Shown here piece after piece: positions 42,225 to 54,203 of a stretch of 64,000 bases of DNA; the stretch's first letter is position 1; each line of letters opens with the position of its first letter. Below the pieces are notes generated by a model. That model saw nothing but the letters and a program-made list of their open reading frames with translations, was not told where the DNA came from and did not search any database. The stretch lies in contig JBCAQO010000010.1 in assembly GCA_039111635.1 (NCBI GenBank), positions 682,001 to 746,000 of the forward strand. The letters run 5' to 3'. The DNA is from Heterobasidion occidentale. Taxonomy: Eukaryota; Basidiomycota; Agaricomycetes; Russulales; Bondarzewiaceae. The position numbers were made by a program, and so were the translations under genes.

Positions 42225-43481
42225 TGTCCGCTACCTATTTCGAAGTGCAAGGAAGCGAGCCCCGACTGCTCCAACAGTTCTCGCTCTTTGCAAGCAATCA
42301 CATTTTCAAACGATTCTGATATGGCTGTGCTCGATACCAGGGGTGTAACCCAGTCACTTGCTTCTATGATGACCACAGTCAGCACACAGGCATCCTGCGG
42401 GCTGCTGATACCATCTTGCAGTACAGATGCCAACGACACATTATCTTGCAACTTCAATCTCACGATAGGCAGTTCCCCATTCACTGCCTTCACTACGCCT
42501 CCCACAGACATTGGCACGAGTAATTTTCACGATCTCTACACTCTCTCATCCAACTGTGATAGCTGCCGGTATATCCTGTCAGACACTCTGCCTGAATATC
42601 CGTCCCTCGGCTATCAACACATCACCAACGACACTCTCACCGCATTGCTTCAATTCACATAGCTAGATTATGTCTCAGGGCCACTCGGAGTCTTTAACTC
42701 ATCAACAACACCCGGATCCGTTTTTTCGTGGTACACCGAGGGCGCTACGATCTCGCGAACTATACGCTCTTGTTTTACAATGGGACACTGGGACATCGCC
42801 AAGGCGAGTACGCCATCATCGAGGAAACACTGTCGAACAGCAGCCTCTCGGAAGGACTCGCAGAGCTCACTCGCCATGGGCACGTTACTTCACGGCTTAT
42901 CGCCAACATCGAAGGTTTTGCGTTCAGCCAACTTCACAGATCCAAGGCAATGGCACCTGACCCAGGACTTCGCACGACTTGCTCTTGGATTTTCCGTTGC
43001 GATAATGAACATATCAGGCCCAACGCTCTCGTCAAGCGAGCTGGGAAACCGCATCGTCGGGCGGTATCCGTTCCGGCCTATCATTCTTTAATTAGCGCTG
43101 CTATACCTATAGGCCGCATTGGTACTGGCCACTCTTCTCTGTACGCTTTCTGTCAGATGCAGTCATGTACAGGTGACGTCTGCATCCGGCGAAGAGGGCG
43201 ACGACGATGGCATCCAATCAGTGTCCGCACCCGAGCTCGCGCGTATGAAGTTGACAAGTCCGTTGACCGTCGTTGCGGCATCGTTCGTGCACGAACATAC
43301 GGAGGCCAACAACGTAGAGCTGTCGATGAGGACCAGCGAGCTAGAGAACTTTGATGAGAAGCCTGGAGAGAAGAGGTTGCATGTAGGCCTTAACACCGAC
43401 GAACAGGATGGCATGGGGAACGCTTTTGGAGTATGGAGGAAAATACTTTCCTGGATTGAGATACATCGTTTGATACGATGA
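42225..43481 (+). CDS. Probable secreted/membrane protein gene, exon structure unresolved
   Basis: One frame from about 42225 reads a Cys- and N-glycosylation-rich region (CPLPISKCKEASPDCSNSS, then NDTLSCNFNLTIGSS and SSNCDSCRYI) to about 42660. Further coding text appears in another frame at about 42780-43090 (QWHLTQDFARLALGFSVAIM). A last exon starts at 43113 after CTATACCTATAG with a membrane helix (AALVLATLLCTLSV) and an acidic cytoplasmic tail ending at 43481 (TGA). The layout (large extracellular part, C-terminal helix, short tail) fits fungal transmembrane proteins of unknown function. Frame changes may be introns or damage. Confidence 0.45.
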
Positions 43482-43714
43482 AGAAGGACGTGATGAAGCT
43501 TACACGTTGTAACATTCATTCGATGCTTTTAAACCGTTGCTTAATCGCATGTAGGTAGATCTGTCAGCGCTGTCAGCGCTCCTTCGAGTCAAGCTCCAGT
43601 AATCGCATGCGAGGAGTACAACAGCATTTGCATTCGTTTTATATCTACACATACAACGATGAGCCCCACATTGACAAGGTCGACTACTGAAGTCAGACGC
43701 GAGAAACAGTAGTC

Positions 43715-46031
43715 TCATTCGATGTGCGTCTGACCATCCCGTAAACGCAAGTTCACATCCAACTGGCCCTTCGTCAGGATATAGTAGTCGTTCAACTCCG
43801 ACTCGTATTTCTCCGCCGACCATTGAGGCGCGAGCTCGGCCTCGAAACGGCGCATCATAGAGATCACGACAGCACGCATTTCGATCATTGCCAGCGCCTT
43901 GCCAGCGCAGTTTGTCGGGCCTGGCGCAAAGGTTTGACGATGCAGAAAATTATTGCCAAGAGTTGGGGCACGCACCATAGCTGAAAGGGAAGAAAGCATT
44001 GCGGTTCAGGCAAGTGACGGCTGGCTCGGATGCAATCCATTCGCTGACAGGAGCTTCAACCTTGTCTGCGTCAGCGATCAGCCAACGCTCTGGCCAGAAA
44101 ACGTCGGGGCTGGGAGAGAAGTTCAAAGGGTCTCTTTGAACTGAAGTGGAGAATGTCAGGAAGCTTATAGGTATCATCAATCAACGAGAACGTGCCGCTA
44201 TAGTTCGAGACTTGGACGGTTGTGTTGGGCGGAATGAAACTGGAAAAGCTTGGGATCAGTTGACTCGACGAGGAAAGTCGTTGACAGACTTACTTTCCGC
44301 AGACCAACGTGCCGCCTGTCTTCGGAGACAGGACTCGCTGGACGCCATTGGGTACAAGGGGCTGCAATCTCAGCGTCTCGTTACTAAGAACCAATGAGAG
44401 ATGGCAAAATTGGAGACGATTTTGAGCAAACTGACATGACAGCGTTGAGGTAGGGCAATGTGGTCAATGCAGCCGGATCGATCGCAGACTCTGATACCGC
44501 TCGGTCGATCTCTGCTTGAAGACGTCTGTACGCCTTCGTATTCGAGAGTAGGTAATAGAAGATGTTGACCAGAGTAACGCCACTGGTGTCCGACCCTGTT
44601 CAGGATTGGATGCAGTTGAAGTTGACACATTGAATACATCGAGACTGAGGGCTTACCAGCCACGATGGCAAAACTCGCCTCGGCAGCAAGAACAGGGAAC
44701 GGCAACGCCTTTCCGCCAGCACCGTCTTCATCCATCTAAGCAGAGTCGGCTTAGCCAGCTTCAGACCGATGATAAAGGGGCGCGAACGAACCAGGAAGGA
44801 AAATATGTCTCGAATCATGGAGCCTTTGGCGACTCGCTTCATGACGGTATCCTTGGCAAACGCGCGTAGACGCATAGTGTCTCCCGAGTTGGGAAGAAGC
44901 CTGTAGAAGGCCCTGAGCCAAGGCATCGTGCCGAGAATCTCTTGCTGCCTGTCAAACGTTAAGAAGGCAGCCGAAATGGAATATGTAGACCGGCTACGGA
45001 CTCTATACCCAATGTCGACATCTTAACGAAGCCATGTGTATCGCCACCATCCTTCATCAATTCGAAGATACCCCCATAGCTAAGAATAGCAAGCGTCAAC
45101 ACAGGACCTGTAGTCGAAGAAGGGTACGCACGCCAGATCGCCCATGAAGTCAAAGCTACGGAAGACATCAGCTTCATCCAACCTTCGAAGACAGATGACT
45201 CACGAGAATAGGCTGAGCCATTGCGAGAGGTTAACCGAGCCTGTCTCAGAGTTCTTTTCCAGAACAGACACGAGCTGTGAGACACGGGTGTACAGGGAGT
45301 CTTGATAACCCTTGATGGCGTTTGAGCTGAAAGCACGATCCCAAATCCGTCGTCTTTGGGAGTGCTCTTGCGGATCGAGGATATTGAGCAAGCTTGCTGT
45401 GGAGTGCGTTACATTGTACCCTGTAAAAGCCGCCCATGAATGGTCAGGGATAGGACAGAGGACGAGAGCAGACGTACTTCCGCCTTTGGTGAAGTTACGC
45501 GAGGCAAGGACAGCCGGTATTGCGGCAGCATCTGAGATGTGCAGGTGATTTGGACCTGAAAAACACGAGCATTAATTATCCGTGGTCCACGGCGCTTAAC
45601 AGTGAAATCTTACCTGTGCGGACATACGGCCCGTAACGCTGGTGGAGGGAGTGATAATAACGGTGCTGATTCCCGCCCATGACGACGACCCACGCTGAAA
45701 AGCGAGAGATCTTCAGGAAGAGAGGACCAGGGTATTTGGCGAGGGGGTGAAACGGAGAGATGCGATAGACAACAACGGAGAGGACGAGAGAAGACAAGTA
45801 GACAGCATATGATGAAAGCACCGAGGATAGTATGGATACACCTTGAGGACGCAAGGCCACCGACAGGACAGCAGGAAACCCGACAGTCAAGAAAACGAGG
45901 CAACCGGCATCGCGAGGCTCCAAGCGATTGAAGATCAGATGGGCAGACTGCACACGACCATCAGCAGATGAAGAAAACGAGGGCAGCTAGCTTACCAGAG
46001 CAGAGAGAACGAGAAAGACCGCTGGGGACAT
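43715..46031 (-). CDS. Cytochrome P450 monooxygenase, about 11 introns
   Basis: Minus strand, ATG 46031, exon 1 45996-46031 ([12 protein letters not shown]), exon 2 45614-45947 with membrane-anchor hydrophobic segments and [11 protein letters not shown]. Exons 45478-45555, 45204-45420, 45132-45155, about 44998-45079 ([16 protein letters not shown]), 44657-44944, 44436-44595, 44294-44393 and further ones to TGA at 43715. I-helix AGSDTSG spans an intron. The K-helix ExxR is ETLR. PERW is in FWPERWL. The heme loop reads [16 protein letters not shown] with an intron inside, keeping the Cys ligand. It would be an ER-bound haem mono-oxygenase with a reductase partner; substrate unknown. The join near 44140 is uncertain. 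All diagnostic motifs are present, so it is probably functional. Confidence 0.9.
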
Positions 46032-47403
46032 CGGAGGGTACACAACGTGTGGGGCATGCCTGCAGTCGCATTTATATGGTTATCGAGGATTCTTGCGATG
46101 AACGTGGAGAAGCTACAAATCGTAGGGGAAGATCTCATCGACCTGTTCAGTGTTTGTCGGCACTTTCAATTCGGCAATCTTCTCGGCCATGTGGCTCCGT
46201 ATAGGTTAGATACGCACAATTACGGGAGATTTGCACGCAACGTTGGAGCGAAAGTATTCGTCTGGCCAATGCTCACCGCCAATCTAATCATATGCCCGGT
46301 TCTCATTCCAAATTGACCCACACGTAACTGCAGGAGCACTCGTATGCTGGTGCACCGTGATGGGGGCACGCTGCGAGAAGAGAATGGCTGGAGGTGGCCA
46401 GAGGTGGCTGGTCCGCGGATTCTAACGTCACTCAACGTAAATAGGTGGGAAGACATACATCCTAAAAAGCTTTCCAAACACTCAGAAGCTGGGAATCAAG
46501 TCGAAGTTCAAGCTCCCGGTATGTCTATATTCAATCGGATTTACGAGTGGCTATGGTGGAAAACAGAATGTTGACGCGCGTGCTACTTGAGATGCTGTAT
46601 TAACATCGGCCAGCCAGCTCCCACACCTCGATCGTCCATCGTTGATCTGACCCTCGCGATAAGTAATTACTGTTAGATCGACTTCAGTCGCTGCGATACG
46701 TCTCCAAGCGTGTATCAACAAAACCTTTCTAGTATCGACATAACAGCAATACGCCCAGACGAGACTGAGTGGTAGACAACATCAGCTATCTAGAAAGAGA
46801 AACAATAGCGTACAATACTTGTTTTCGTTGATGTGCGCTCGTACGACCCCGAATCTATGAGAATAGTCGTTGAACCAATAACGAAGCACGTCGGAAGCAT
46901 TCAAGAAAAAAGAGCAGAAGCTGACGGGACAAAAAGCTTGACCGGTTGACTCTTGATCTCCCTCTTCGATGTACTTTACTTTTGAGACCGGCATAAGTGA
47001 GAGCGGGGCTTTTCAAACTCTGGTTGACATCAGACGCCGCTACGACTCAGCGCCAGCAAGGCAAACCCACCAAGACCATGTGAACCAGACCGAATTCGTG
47101 CCGAGGCCACTGAAGGAAGCAGTAAGCAATGTCAGAACTGTGCAAACCTATTCCTCGGCGGGAATTGTGGCCTCGATTGCCAATAAAGACAAATATGAGA
47201 CTAGAGCCGGCGGGACATCACTGCAGGTTACCCGATCACTACCTAGCACAGTCATAGCACTGCCTGCTGACACCACCGACTCCAGAGAGTTTCCAGAGGT
47301 GCCCAGCCTATTAGTAGCCTATTCCTTGGTCATCCGCCACATCCCGCGATAAAAAACAAGCTAAGCGTACCTGGCCCGTGATTGCGATCGATCCATCTCA
47401 AGT
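46032..47403. other. Upstream region of the P450 gene, no further gene seen
   Basis: Open frames here are short and overlapping with no recognised motif. The first few hundred bases should include the P450 promoter, but no clear TATA box is seen. Confidence 0.4.
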
Positions 47404-47520
47404 CTAAACGTCATAAACCTTCCGCGCGTTATCCAACCCAAGCTTCAAGACCCTATCGGCATTCCACCCCTCGCCCGCCACTTCAGCGACAGCTTCGGCA
47501 GTCCATGGTATCATTCCGTG
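47404..47520 (-). CDS. C-terminal fragment of a host gene cut by gap 2
   Basis: From the gap edge, 38 codons on the minus strand end in a stop at 47404-47406: PWTAEAVAEVAGEG...LKLGLDNARKVYDV. The ending NARKVY is typical of metal-dependent amidohydrolase C-termini, but the piece is too short to be sure. The rest would be in or beyond the gap. Confidence 0.4.
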   Translation of the reverse strand, partial: HGMIPWTAEAVAEVAGEGWNADRVLKLGLDNARKVYDV

Positions 47521-47620
47521 NNNNNNNNNNNNNNNNNNNNNNNNNNNNNNNNNNNNNNNNNNNNNNNNNNNNNNNNNNNNNNNNNNNNNNNNNNNNNNNN
47601 NNNNNNNNNNNNNNNNNNNN
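47521..47620. other. Assembly gap 2 (100 N)
   Basis: Exactly 100 N between unique sequence on the left and the family C block on the right. The block starts inside sequence homologous to 20619, so its 5' part is hidden. Confidence 0.98.
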
Positions 47621-48440
47621 TTTCGAATCGGTCGGGGCGATCGGAGCGGTCGGGTCCACACTCATCCGATCCATAGCTGCGGTTGTTGAGACCAGGTCGG
47701 CGTCGGCAGAAGGCACGGGACGAGGGGAAGAGGGAGCAGGATTGGGAGAGGGAGCAGGATTGGGAGAGGGAGCAGATTGGGGGAGGGAGAAGGAAGGAAA
47801 AGAAGGGGAGGGACCACGGGTTCGGCCTCCAGTTCGGCCAGCTGACGCTCACTCTCTTCAGGATCGAGCGACCCATCGAACATGGCGCCTACCACAGCTT
47901 CCCAGCGCCGCTGACGATCATCTTCGGCCACACGCAGAGCTGCAGCAGCCCGCGCCACCTCAGCCGCCTCAGCCTCGCGTTCGGCAATAGCGACCCGTGC
48001 CGTTTGCTCCTGCTGGGGCTGGGCTTCGGCGGCTTGTCGCTGGTGCTGTGTCGCAAAGTGGACGCGCTCGCTGCTGCAGAATACGCGTTCCACAGACAAG
48101 CCAGACGTCCGAGGCCATATGATCGAGGCCACGCTCGGGCCTCGGCGATCCAGGCGGCGAGTTCGGGCACGTCTTGCCACAGGCGCCGAACGGTCGAAAA
48201 CAGCCTGAAAAAAAGTCAGCAGCAAGCTGCAACAAACGAATAAGGCCGACTTTACCACTCGTTTGGCGACCCCCTGCGCCCAGCCCTCGTAATCCTCGTA
48301 CTCGGCGGCGCCGTCGGGAAGGGAGAGCATGTACTCCCGAGCTTGGTTTTGAGGACAGAAATGATGGAGGACATGTTGGGAAGGCCGAAAGGGTTCGGAC
48401 GAGGAGATGAAGCGGCAGGAGGGTGGCGATGAGTGACTTA
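47621..48440 (-). pseudogene. Antisense cargo gene in family C block, copy 2
   Basis: Same gene as 20314-21390: first exon end EYEDYEGWAQGVAKRV, intron 48255-48205 (GTAAAG...TTTTTTTCAG, 51 nt), then the helical and Pro-rich exon. After the intron the frame has local indels relative to copy 1 (around 48060-48180), so it is probably inactive. The intron is still present. Confidence 0.5.
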
Positions 48441-49102
48441 GTCGCTGGAGAATCAACGATCGGCAGGTGATGATGGTCACCTGACAAAGCCCCGTGCCAC
48501 TGCGCTCGGCACAGACCGCGATACGCCGCCACCCGACCGCTCTTTCCGACACACGCTCTCACAACAAGCGTCCAGTTGGGGCACTCTAGGTCTCAGCCAC
48601 TTCCTCACCAAATTAGTTTACACGCCACTGGACTTTGCCGACTCAGCCCCGGTCTCTCTTGCACGCCGACCCGGTCCTTTCTACGATATATTTTTGCCGA
48701 TTATTCACCACAACCACCATCTCCCACGCCTCCGCTCCATTTTCCACGCCACAGCTATTCTTTCACGCCATCGCTTGTTGCCGACTCTTTCCCACATCCA
48801 CGCCTCCACTCCATTTTCCACGCCACTTTTTCCGCTCCAACTCATAGCCACCAACCACTGACTGAGGACAGTCAGGATTTCAGTAGGGAGGAGATGATGA
48901 GCATGCACCCGCGCTAGGGTCCGAGGGAGGTATTTGGGAAGCTTTGGGGAGATACCGACAGCGCTAGACAAATACCGAAGACGCCGACTCGCACCGAACA
49001 CGGTCGGTCCCTACCCGACCGACCGCAAGCCACCGAAGGACGTTCGGCAGCACTTGGGTCAGTTCGCTTACACTTCACATACTTACCGTAACCGCACAGG
49101 AG

Positions 49103-49970
49103 TGTTACAATAGGTGTTTACGAGATCGGAGCCAGTATTCCGGGTCGGCCGATGTGCTCCGTGAGTCGGTCGCTCCTTATCGCTTATCTTCCCGACTTCC
49201 ACATGGTCGGTCAAATGTGATCTTGCACCATTACTTGGCCACCCTGGTCGTACGTTACTTCCTTCCTATTTTCATTGGTTCTTCAACGCCTGTTCCTGCT
49301 ACCTACGCTCCGGGCGACGGATCCCGAACGGTCGGGATTTCGCCATCGCTGATTAACTTTTACCTTATCACCTTCGGAACCCATATGGACATCACACCTA
49401 CCTTCTTATCTTCTCTGTTCGCTAGGGCTTGGCGCCCAGTCGACATCTACTCTCATTTCTTGTTCAATATCTTACTTAGGGGCTCTGTTTACTATAAAAA
49501 CCTACATACAACTCTGGAATAAACGAGCTTTCGCACCCCACAGTTCAGAGCTCATCCGCACTCGTCGCAACCATCGAAATCGTCTTCGTCGACTTCCGAA
49601 AACTTGTCATCCTCGTCGTTCGGCCTCATTCGCGTTCGTACTCGTCTCTTCGCTCGTAACCCCGTCCTCCCTCGTATATTGTCAGAGTCCCGTGTGGCTC
49701 TTGAAGCACGTAGTTGTCGGTCGCGACACTACCTTCTCGTTACCGACCGAATCCCCGACACAACCGACCGAACGTTCGGTCGGTGTTCGGTGCAGTCCCG
49801 AAACCGTTCGGGCGCTATAATCTCACACTCCCCGTTGCTTCTCAGTACGCCTTCAATTTCTAAAGTCATCACTAACAATTCCTTGTGTATTAGATACTAG
49901 CTCCAGCACCCCTGCATTAGAGGTTGTTTTAGTGTTGTGCTCAGCACTTAGAGCCACCTCTAGCGTATCA
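49103..49970 (+). repeat. Family C LTR, copy 2 (868 bp)
   Basis: TGTTACAATAGGTG to CTAGCGTATCA; close to 22054-22924 with a few indels. Followed at once by family B pol (the CAICQ zinc motif of integrase). Confidence 0.88.
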
Positions 49971-51132
49971 GCGCTATCTGTCAATCCACCAAGAACGACA
50001 CACATCCTACCATGGTACCCCTACAACCAATGGAGATTCCCAATTGACCCTTTGGAACAATAACCATGGATTTTATCACAGATCTGCCAGAACCAAATGG
50101 ATACAACTTGCTACATGTAGTAATCAACCGGTTCACGAAAACTGCAGTAATAACACCATGCCAAAAATCCATTGACTCAGATGGAACAGCCAAGATCCTG
50201 CTGGAAAACACCTGGAGATGCTATGGACTGCCTGATAAAATTATATTGGACAGAGGAACCCAATTTACTTCAAAAGTAGTGCAAGCCCTGCTCAAAGAAT
50301 TAGGAATCAAATCCACTTTAAGCACAGCCTACCACCCACAGACAGATGGCGCTACTGAACAAATGAATCAAGAACTAGAACAATATCTTAGAGCCTTCTG
50401 CAGCTCTTCACAGGACAACTGGGCTGGATTAATCCCTTACACAGAATTTGCCCACAACACCCATCAGCACTCAGCCACGCAGAAGTTACCATTTGAACTT
50501 CTTCATGGATATCAACCACGGGCTTACCCAGCCATCATCGGAAACATAAATGTCCCCACCACTAATGCTTGCCTCAAAGCTCTGCAGCATAGGAAGCACA
50601 AGCCAGCCTCAAAATTGCAGCTGAAGCCATAAGGATACAGCATGACCATTTTGGAACAGACCTGCTGCCTTTTAAGAAAGGAGATCAAGTATGGCTAGAT
50701 AGGAAGAACATCCACACTGACCACCTATTAGAGAAACTCAGACCCAAACACTTTGGACCATTTGAAATTACTGACACTATAGGAAATGTCAACTTCAGGT
50801 TGAAACTGCCCAACAGCTGGAAGTGCATTCACAATGTCTTCCATGCTAGTTGACTCACGCTCTACAAGGAAAACAAGGTCTATGGCCCTAATTACCCTAA
50901 ACCGGCTCCAGACCTGATTGAGAGACAAGAAGAATTCAAAATTGAAGCCATTGTTGGAGCTCAACGCTTCGGATGATGGAAGACACTGTGGTACCTGATC
51001 AAATAGAAGGCCTATCCGAAATTGGACAACTCTTGGGAAGCCACAGCAAATGTCACTAACACACAAAAAGCTATAAACAACTTCTACCACTGGCATCTTT
51101 GAGCAGTCAAAGGAATGGAAGCATCCATTCTG

Positions 51133-51934
51133 CATCTAGGAAACCCTCCCCTCTTATTGGATCCTAATTGTTGATAATTATTGATGATGCTAATTTGAGC
51201 AAATTAGAGTGTATCATAGCTCATTATCCATAATCATGTTTATAATCAAATTTGTAATCCAGATAGCATTGTCTATACTAATAGAGTTGTATTGAATGTT
51301 ACAACTCAACCATAGTTTCACACCTTCTAAATCTAAATTACATGAGTGCCACAATATGTTTTTACCCTATATAAAGTGTATTCCTTATTTTCCATTGGTT
51401 TATTATCTTTTTAGCTGATGCTTAAATTGAAATATAAAAGACCTGATTTTTTAGGTATTTATAGACCTGTTTATTTACAAGATAGAGGAAAGATAAGTGC
51501 TGAATAACATCAAAAATGTTGACATTGTTTATATTAGATCTACTTATTGAGATTACCAAGGTAATATGTTAGACCTTGCGGCTTAGTGGCTTAGAGCATT
51601 TGTCTTGGGTACTTGCATACATGAGGTTGTTGGTTCAATTCTGGCATAAGGCAAGTTTGTCACAAGGTATACTATATGGTTTAACTGTTTAATTAGTACT
51701 CTAATAGACATGACTTTATAAGAACTCTAAGAAAACTTTGATGCCTGATTTATTCTTATTTTTCTAAAATTTTAAGTCATAATCAATGTTAATAATTCCT
51801 AATTTAGAAAAATCATATACAATTAGAACAGGATTAGAGGGAGGGTAAGCTAAAAGTCTCTAATCCTAATTATTATTCACAAGGCATAAATAGAACTAAT
51901 TAGAGCATAATATAAGAGGGTGATTTTCCAGATG
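51133..51934. mobile_element. Non-autonomous TIR element with internal tRNA-like segment, copy 1
   Basis: 802 bp, AT-rich. Ends CATCTAGGAAA...TTTTCCAGATG are imperfect inverted repeats; a further inner pair reads CCTCCCCTCTTATTGGATCCTAATT against the complement of the GATTAGAGGGAGGG region. Comparison with the uninterrupted copy (16569-16582) shows it entered at a TG. A second copy is 58495-59234. No coding capacity. Confidence 0.7.
51572..51657 (+). other. tRNA-like segment (A-box and B-box) inside the TIR element
   Basis: GGCTTAGTGGCTTAGAGCA resembles a D-arm with A-box (stem GCT/AGC), and GGTTCAATTCT at 51632-51642 fits a B-box with a wobble-rich T-stem. The acceptor pairing is poor, so a functional tRNA is unlikely. 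The same segment is conserved in the second copy near 58886-58965. It may be an internal RNA polymerase III promoter. Confidence 0.5.
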
Positions 51935-52434
51935 TGGCCCTAGTGATTGAATTAGAACTCAATAGAATAGCCAAAGAAGATCAAATTAAAAAGAAGCTCA
52001 AGAAGCATCTGATTGGTAAGAAGCTTCTTGCTACAGGATTGGCTATCTCCCAGATTATGAAAGAGATTAACAAACAAATGATGCAGCTAAAGAAGCCGCC
52101 CCTAATTTCTTGATCAAAAGTGCCACCACCGGTGATCAATAGTTGAGAAGCACAATCAAAGAAGCCCAATATAGACTCGTCTCGATCAAAGCTACAGCAG
52201 AAGCAATTGGACAACTCTAATTGGTGGACTCAAGCATACCAGGAGCTACAAAAGCAGACCAATTGAGAATTGGCATGGCCAGGCAAACAACTATGACCCC
52301 TTTGGACCCTACTCTATCCACAGTGGCCGTTTATACCATTGTCGCAACTCTTGCTTTTACCACTGTCTCCATCACAATCGCTCTTGTTCTTGGATCCCTT
52401 CATGCTGTTGCCACAATTGGCCTCTCCTCCGCTG

Positions 52435-52441
52435 TATAAAA
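52435..52441 (+). promoter_or_regulatory. TATA box of the third gene, second family B copy
   Basis: TATAAAA, 57 nt before ATG 52492, matching 17080-17086 in the first copy. Confidence 0.6.
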
Positions 52442-52491
52442 AACACCACGCACTAAGCAGAGACGTTTCTCAGCTCCCCAGCTACGTCTGA

Positions 52492-54192
52492 ATGTCCCTC
52501 GCTTCTGCACACCTCCTCCTCACTCACTCCCCCCGCTTTATTCTCAACAACTTTACTATGGCTTCCACCACCTCCTCCACCCACACCTCCAACGCTCCCT
52601 CTCCCAACCCCTTCACCCTCCGCACTATCATCCCCGTCTCTCCTACTCCCACGCTTATTGAGGACTACTTGGACTCCGACTCCAATAGCAATGAAGGCAT
52701 TCCCTCGGAAGGCATCCACGTCGCCAACCCATTGCAAGAACTTGTGATCCCCCACTTCCCTGATCGTATGGAGACTCCATACCTTGCCGGCCTACACTTG
52801 ATATTTGCCATTCATAACAAGAACCCTTGCTTTTGGATCCACACCCTCCCATGCTGTTGCATGACCTCTGCCTCTACCAAGATCTGTCCTCAAACAACAG
52901 CATCTACCATATCACGGTTGCCAAGGACAAAGCCCCCATCATCCTCAACCAGCTGGGTCTAGGAAATGCCCACACGTTCTTTTTTGATTTGCAATTAATG
53001 ATCCTAGTGCAGGGCTATCAAGTCTTCTTGGGACCGCTCAACCACCATCAGGCAACGCTCCTCAAAAACCTGATGGTTACGTTGTACCGGCTCCGAGGAC
53101 TCATTAACCTCCCCGCCCTTCGGAACAACATGATCAACTTCCGACTTGGCAGAATTTACAGCAGCAGCTCTGTCCTCCTCCAGCAGCACACTATATAAGC
53201 CTGGCTTGAGATGCTGGAGCGAATCAAGTATAAAGAAAACACAGTCTGCTGGTTCCGTTGCATGGGGTATAATGGTTTACGCTTGGAGATCAAAGAGTAC
53301 ATCCCGAAAGGGCTACTGCCGACCCACCTCTTTTCCCTGAATAGCTGCGGAGTCCACCTGATTGCGCAATATTGGGCCACTGGAGTTAACCCGGAAGATT
53401 ATGTTAGACCATGAGTCATGTTCAAGCCAAAGACACTGGAGCAGGGCTTCCATCAGATCAAGATCCCAAGCACCAGAGAAGACATGACCGTTGATCCCCC
53501 CTTGGTCAAAGAACCTTCCCCTGTTCCCGACCTTCTGGCTACCCAGCCCTCTCCTTTTGACCCAGCAACAAGGAAACTGCTGAATTCATGCGGCCCACTA
53601 GTCTCCCTTATGACCCCAAGCAGGCCATCCAGAATCGCCAAGTTCTTCGCCCACTACCAGTACCACCCCCGTCACCCCCTGCTATGTCCTCATCCCCCCC
53701 CTACTCGGCGACAACCTCACCCATCCTATCATTGTCGACAAAACCACCCCCCAGTCTCTAAACGTACCTGTTGCGACAGACGAAGGCTGGCCCGCGGACA
53801 CTGCTGACTCTAAAAACATATGGCCTAACCCGCCAACTCTCCCACCTTCTACGCCCACCAACCCTGACATGTGCACTTGCTGGAAATGTGGATGTGCTAG
53901 CCATCTTATTGTGGGATGTCCAAACATGGGCATTAGACAGAGAACAGATGTTATGGCGCACAGCTTTCTACACAACTATGACAGGCATTACACGCAGTCC
54001 CGCCGCCTTCATCTGCAAATGGATCACACAGCTGAAGAATATGGTTATCACAAGCAGGCATTGGAACACATGATCAACACTGCCAACTGGACCAGATACC
54101 CAGCCCGCATCATCCCTACCTTCGACAAAGCTCACCCAAGGGAACCACCCCCTGTCATCAGGGCACCCGCCAAATGCCAAAGACTTGTATAA
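52492..54192 (+). pseudogene. Third gene of family B, full length but broken; CCHC protein
   Basis: Starts MSLASAHLLLTHSPRF and follows the first copy through APIILNQLGLGN and RLRGLINLPALRNN, with frameshifts near 52860 and a stop at 53197. It continues past the point where copy 1 is cut: YWATGVNPEDYV, a Pro-rich linker, then a CCHC knuckle CWKCGCASHLIVGC (about 53879-53921) and a charged C-terminal region ending APAKCQRLV at 54192. The ancestral protein was about 560 residues. The knuckle suggests nucleic-acid binding, as in Gag, but the N-terminal domain is not recognised. Confidence 0.6.
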
Positions 54193-54203
54193 AGAGGGGG
54201 TAG
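54191..54203 (+). promoter_or_regulatory. Polypurine tract of family B
   Basis: AAAGAGGGGGTAG immediately before the 3' LTR. Confidence 0.75.

Larger units (their letters stand above)
47621..49970 (+). mobile_element. Family C copia-type block with antisense cargo gene and 3' LTR, copy 2
   Basis: Matches 20619-22924 along its length. Differences include an expanded 17-18 nt GGGAGCAGGATTGGGAGA repeat (about 47729-47795; one unit in copy 1). The LTR end joins directly to family B integrase sequence with no TSD visible. Confidence 0.8.
49971..52218 (+). pseudogene. pol: Decayed family B integrase/chromodomain, interrupted by a TIR insert
   Basis: Readable: end of the zinc domain, MDFITDLPEPNGYN, LDRGTQF (SDRG changed to LDRG by TCG to TTG), TDGATEQMNQELEQ, then a chromodomain with stops. 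The same TGA as in the first copy (IPN-stop-PF, 50046) is present. The insert at 51133-51934 splits the text between CATTCTG and GCCCTAGTG; after it the single GKKLLATGLA-type unit and the 48-aa ORF region follow. Confidence 0.85.

Noticed and set aside
51572..51657. Functional tRNA gene
   Set aside because: A-box and B-box are present, but the acceptor and anticodon stems pair poorly and the same decayed segment recurs in a repeat.
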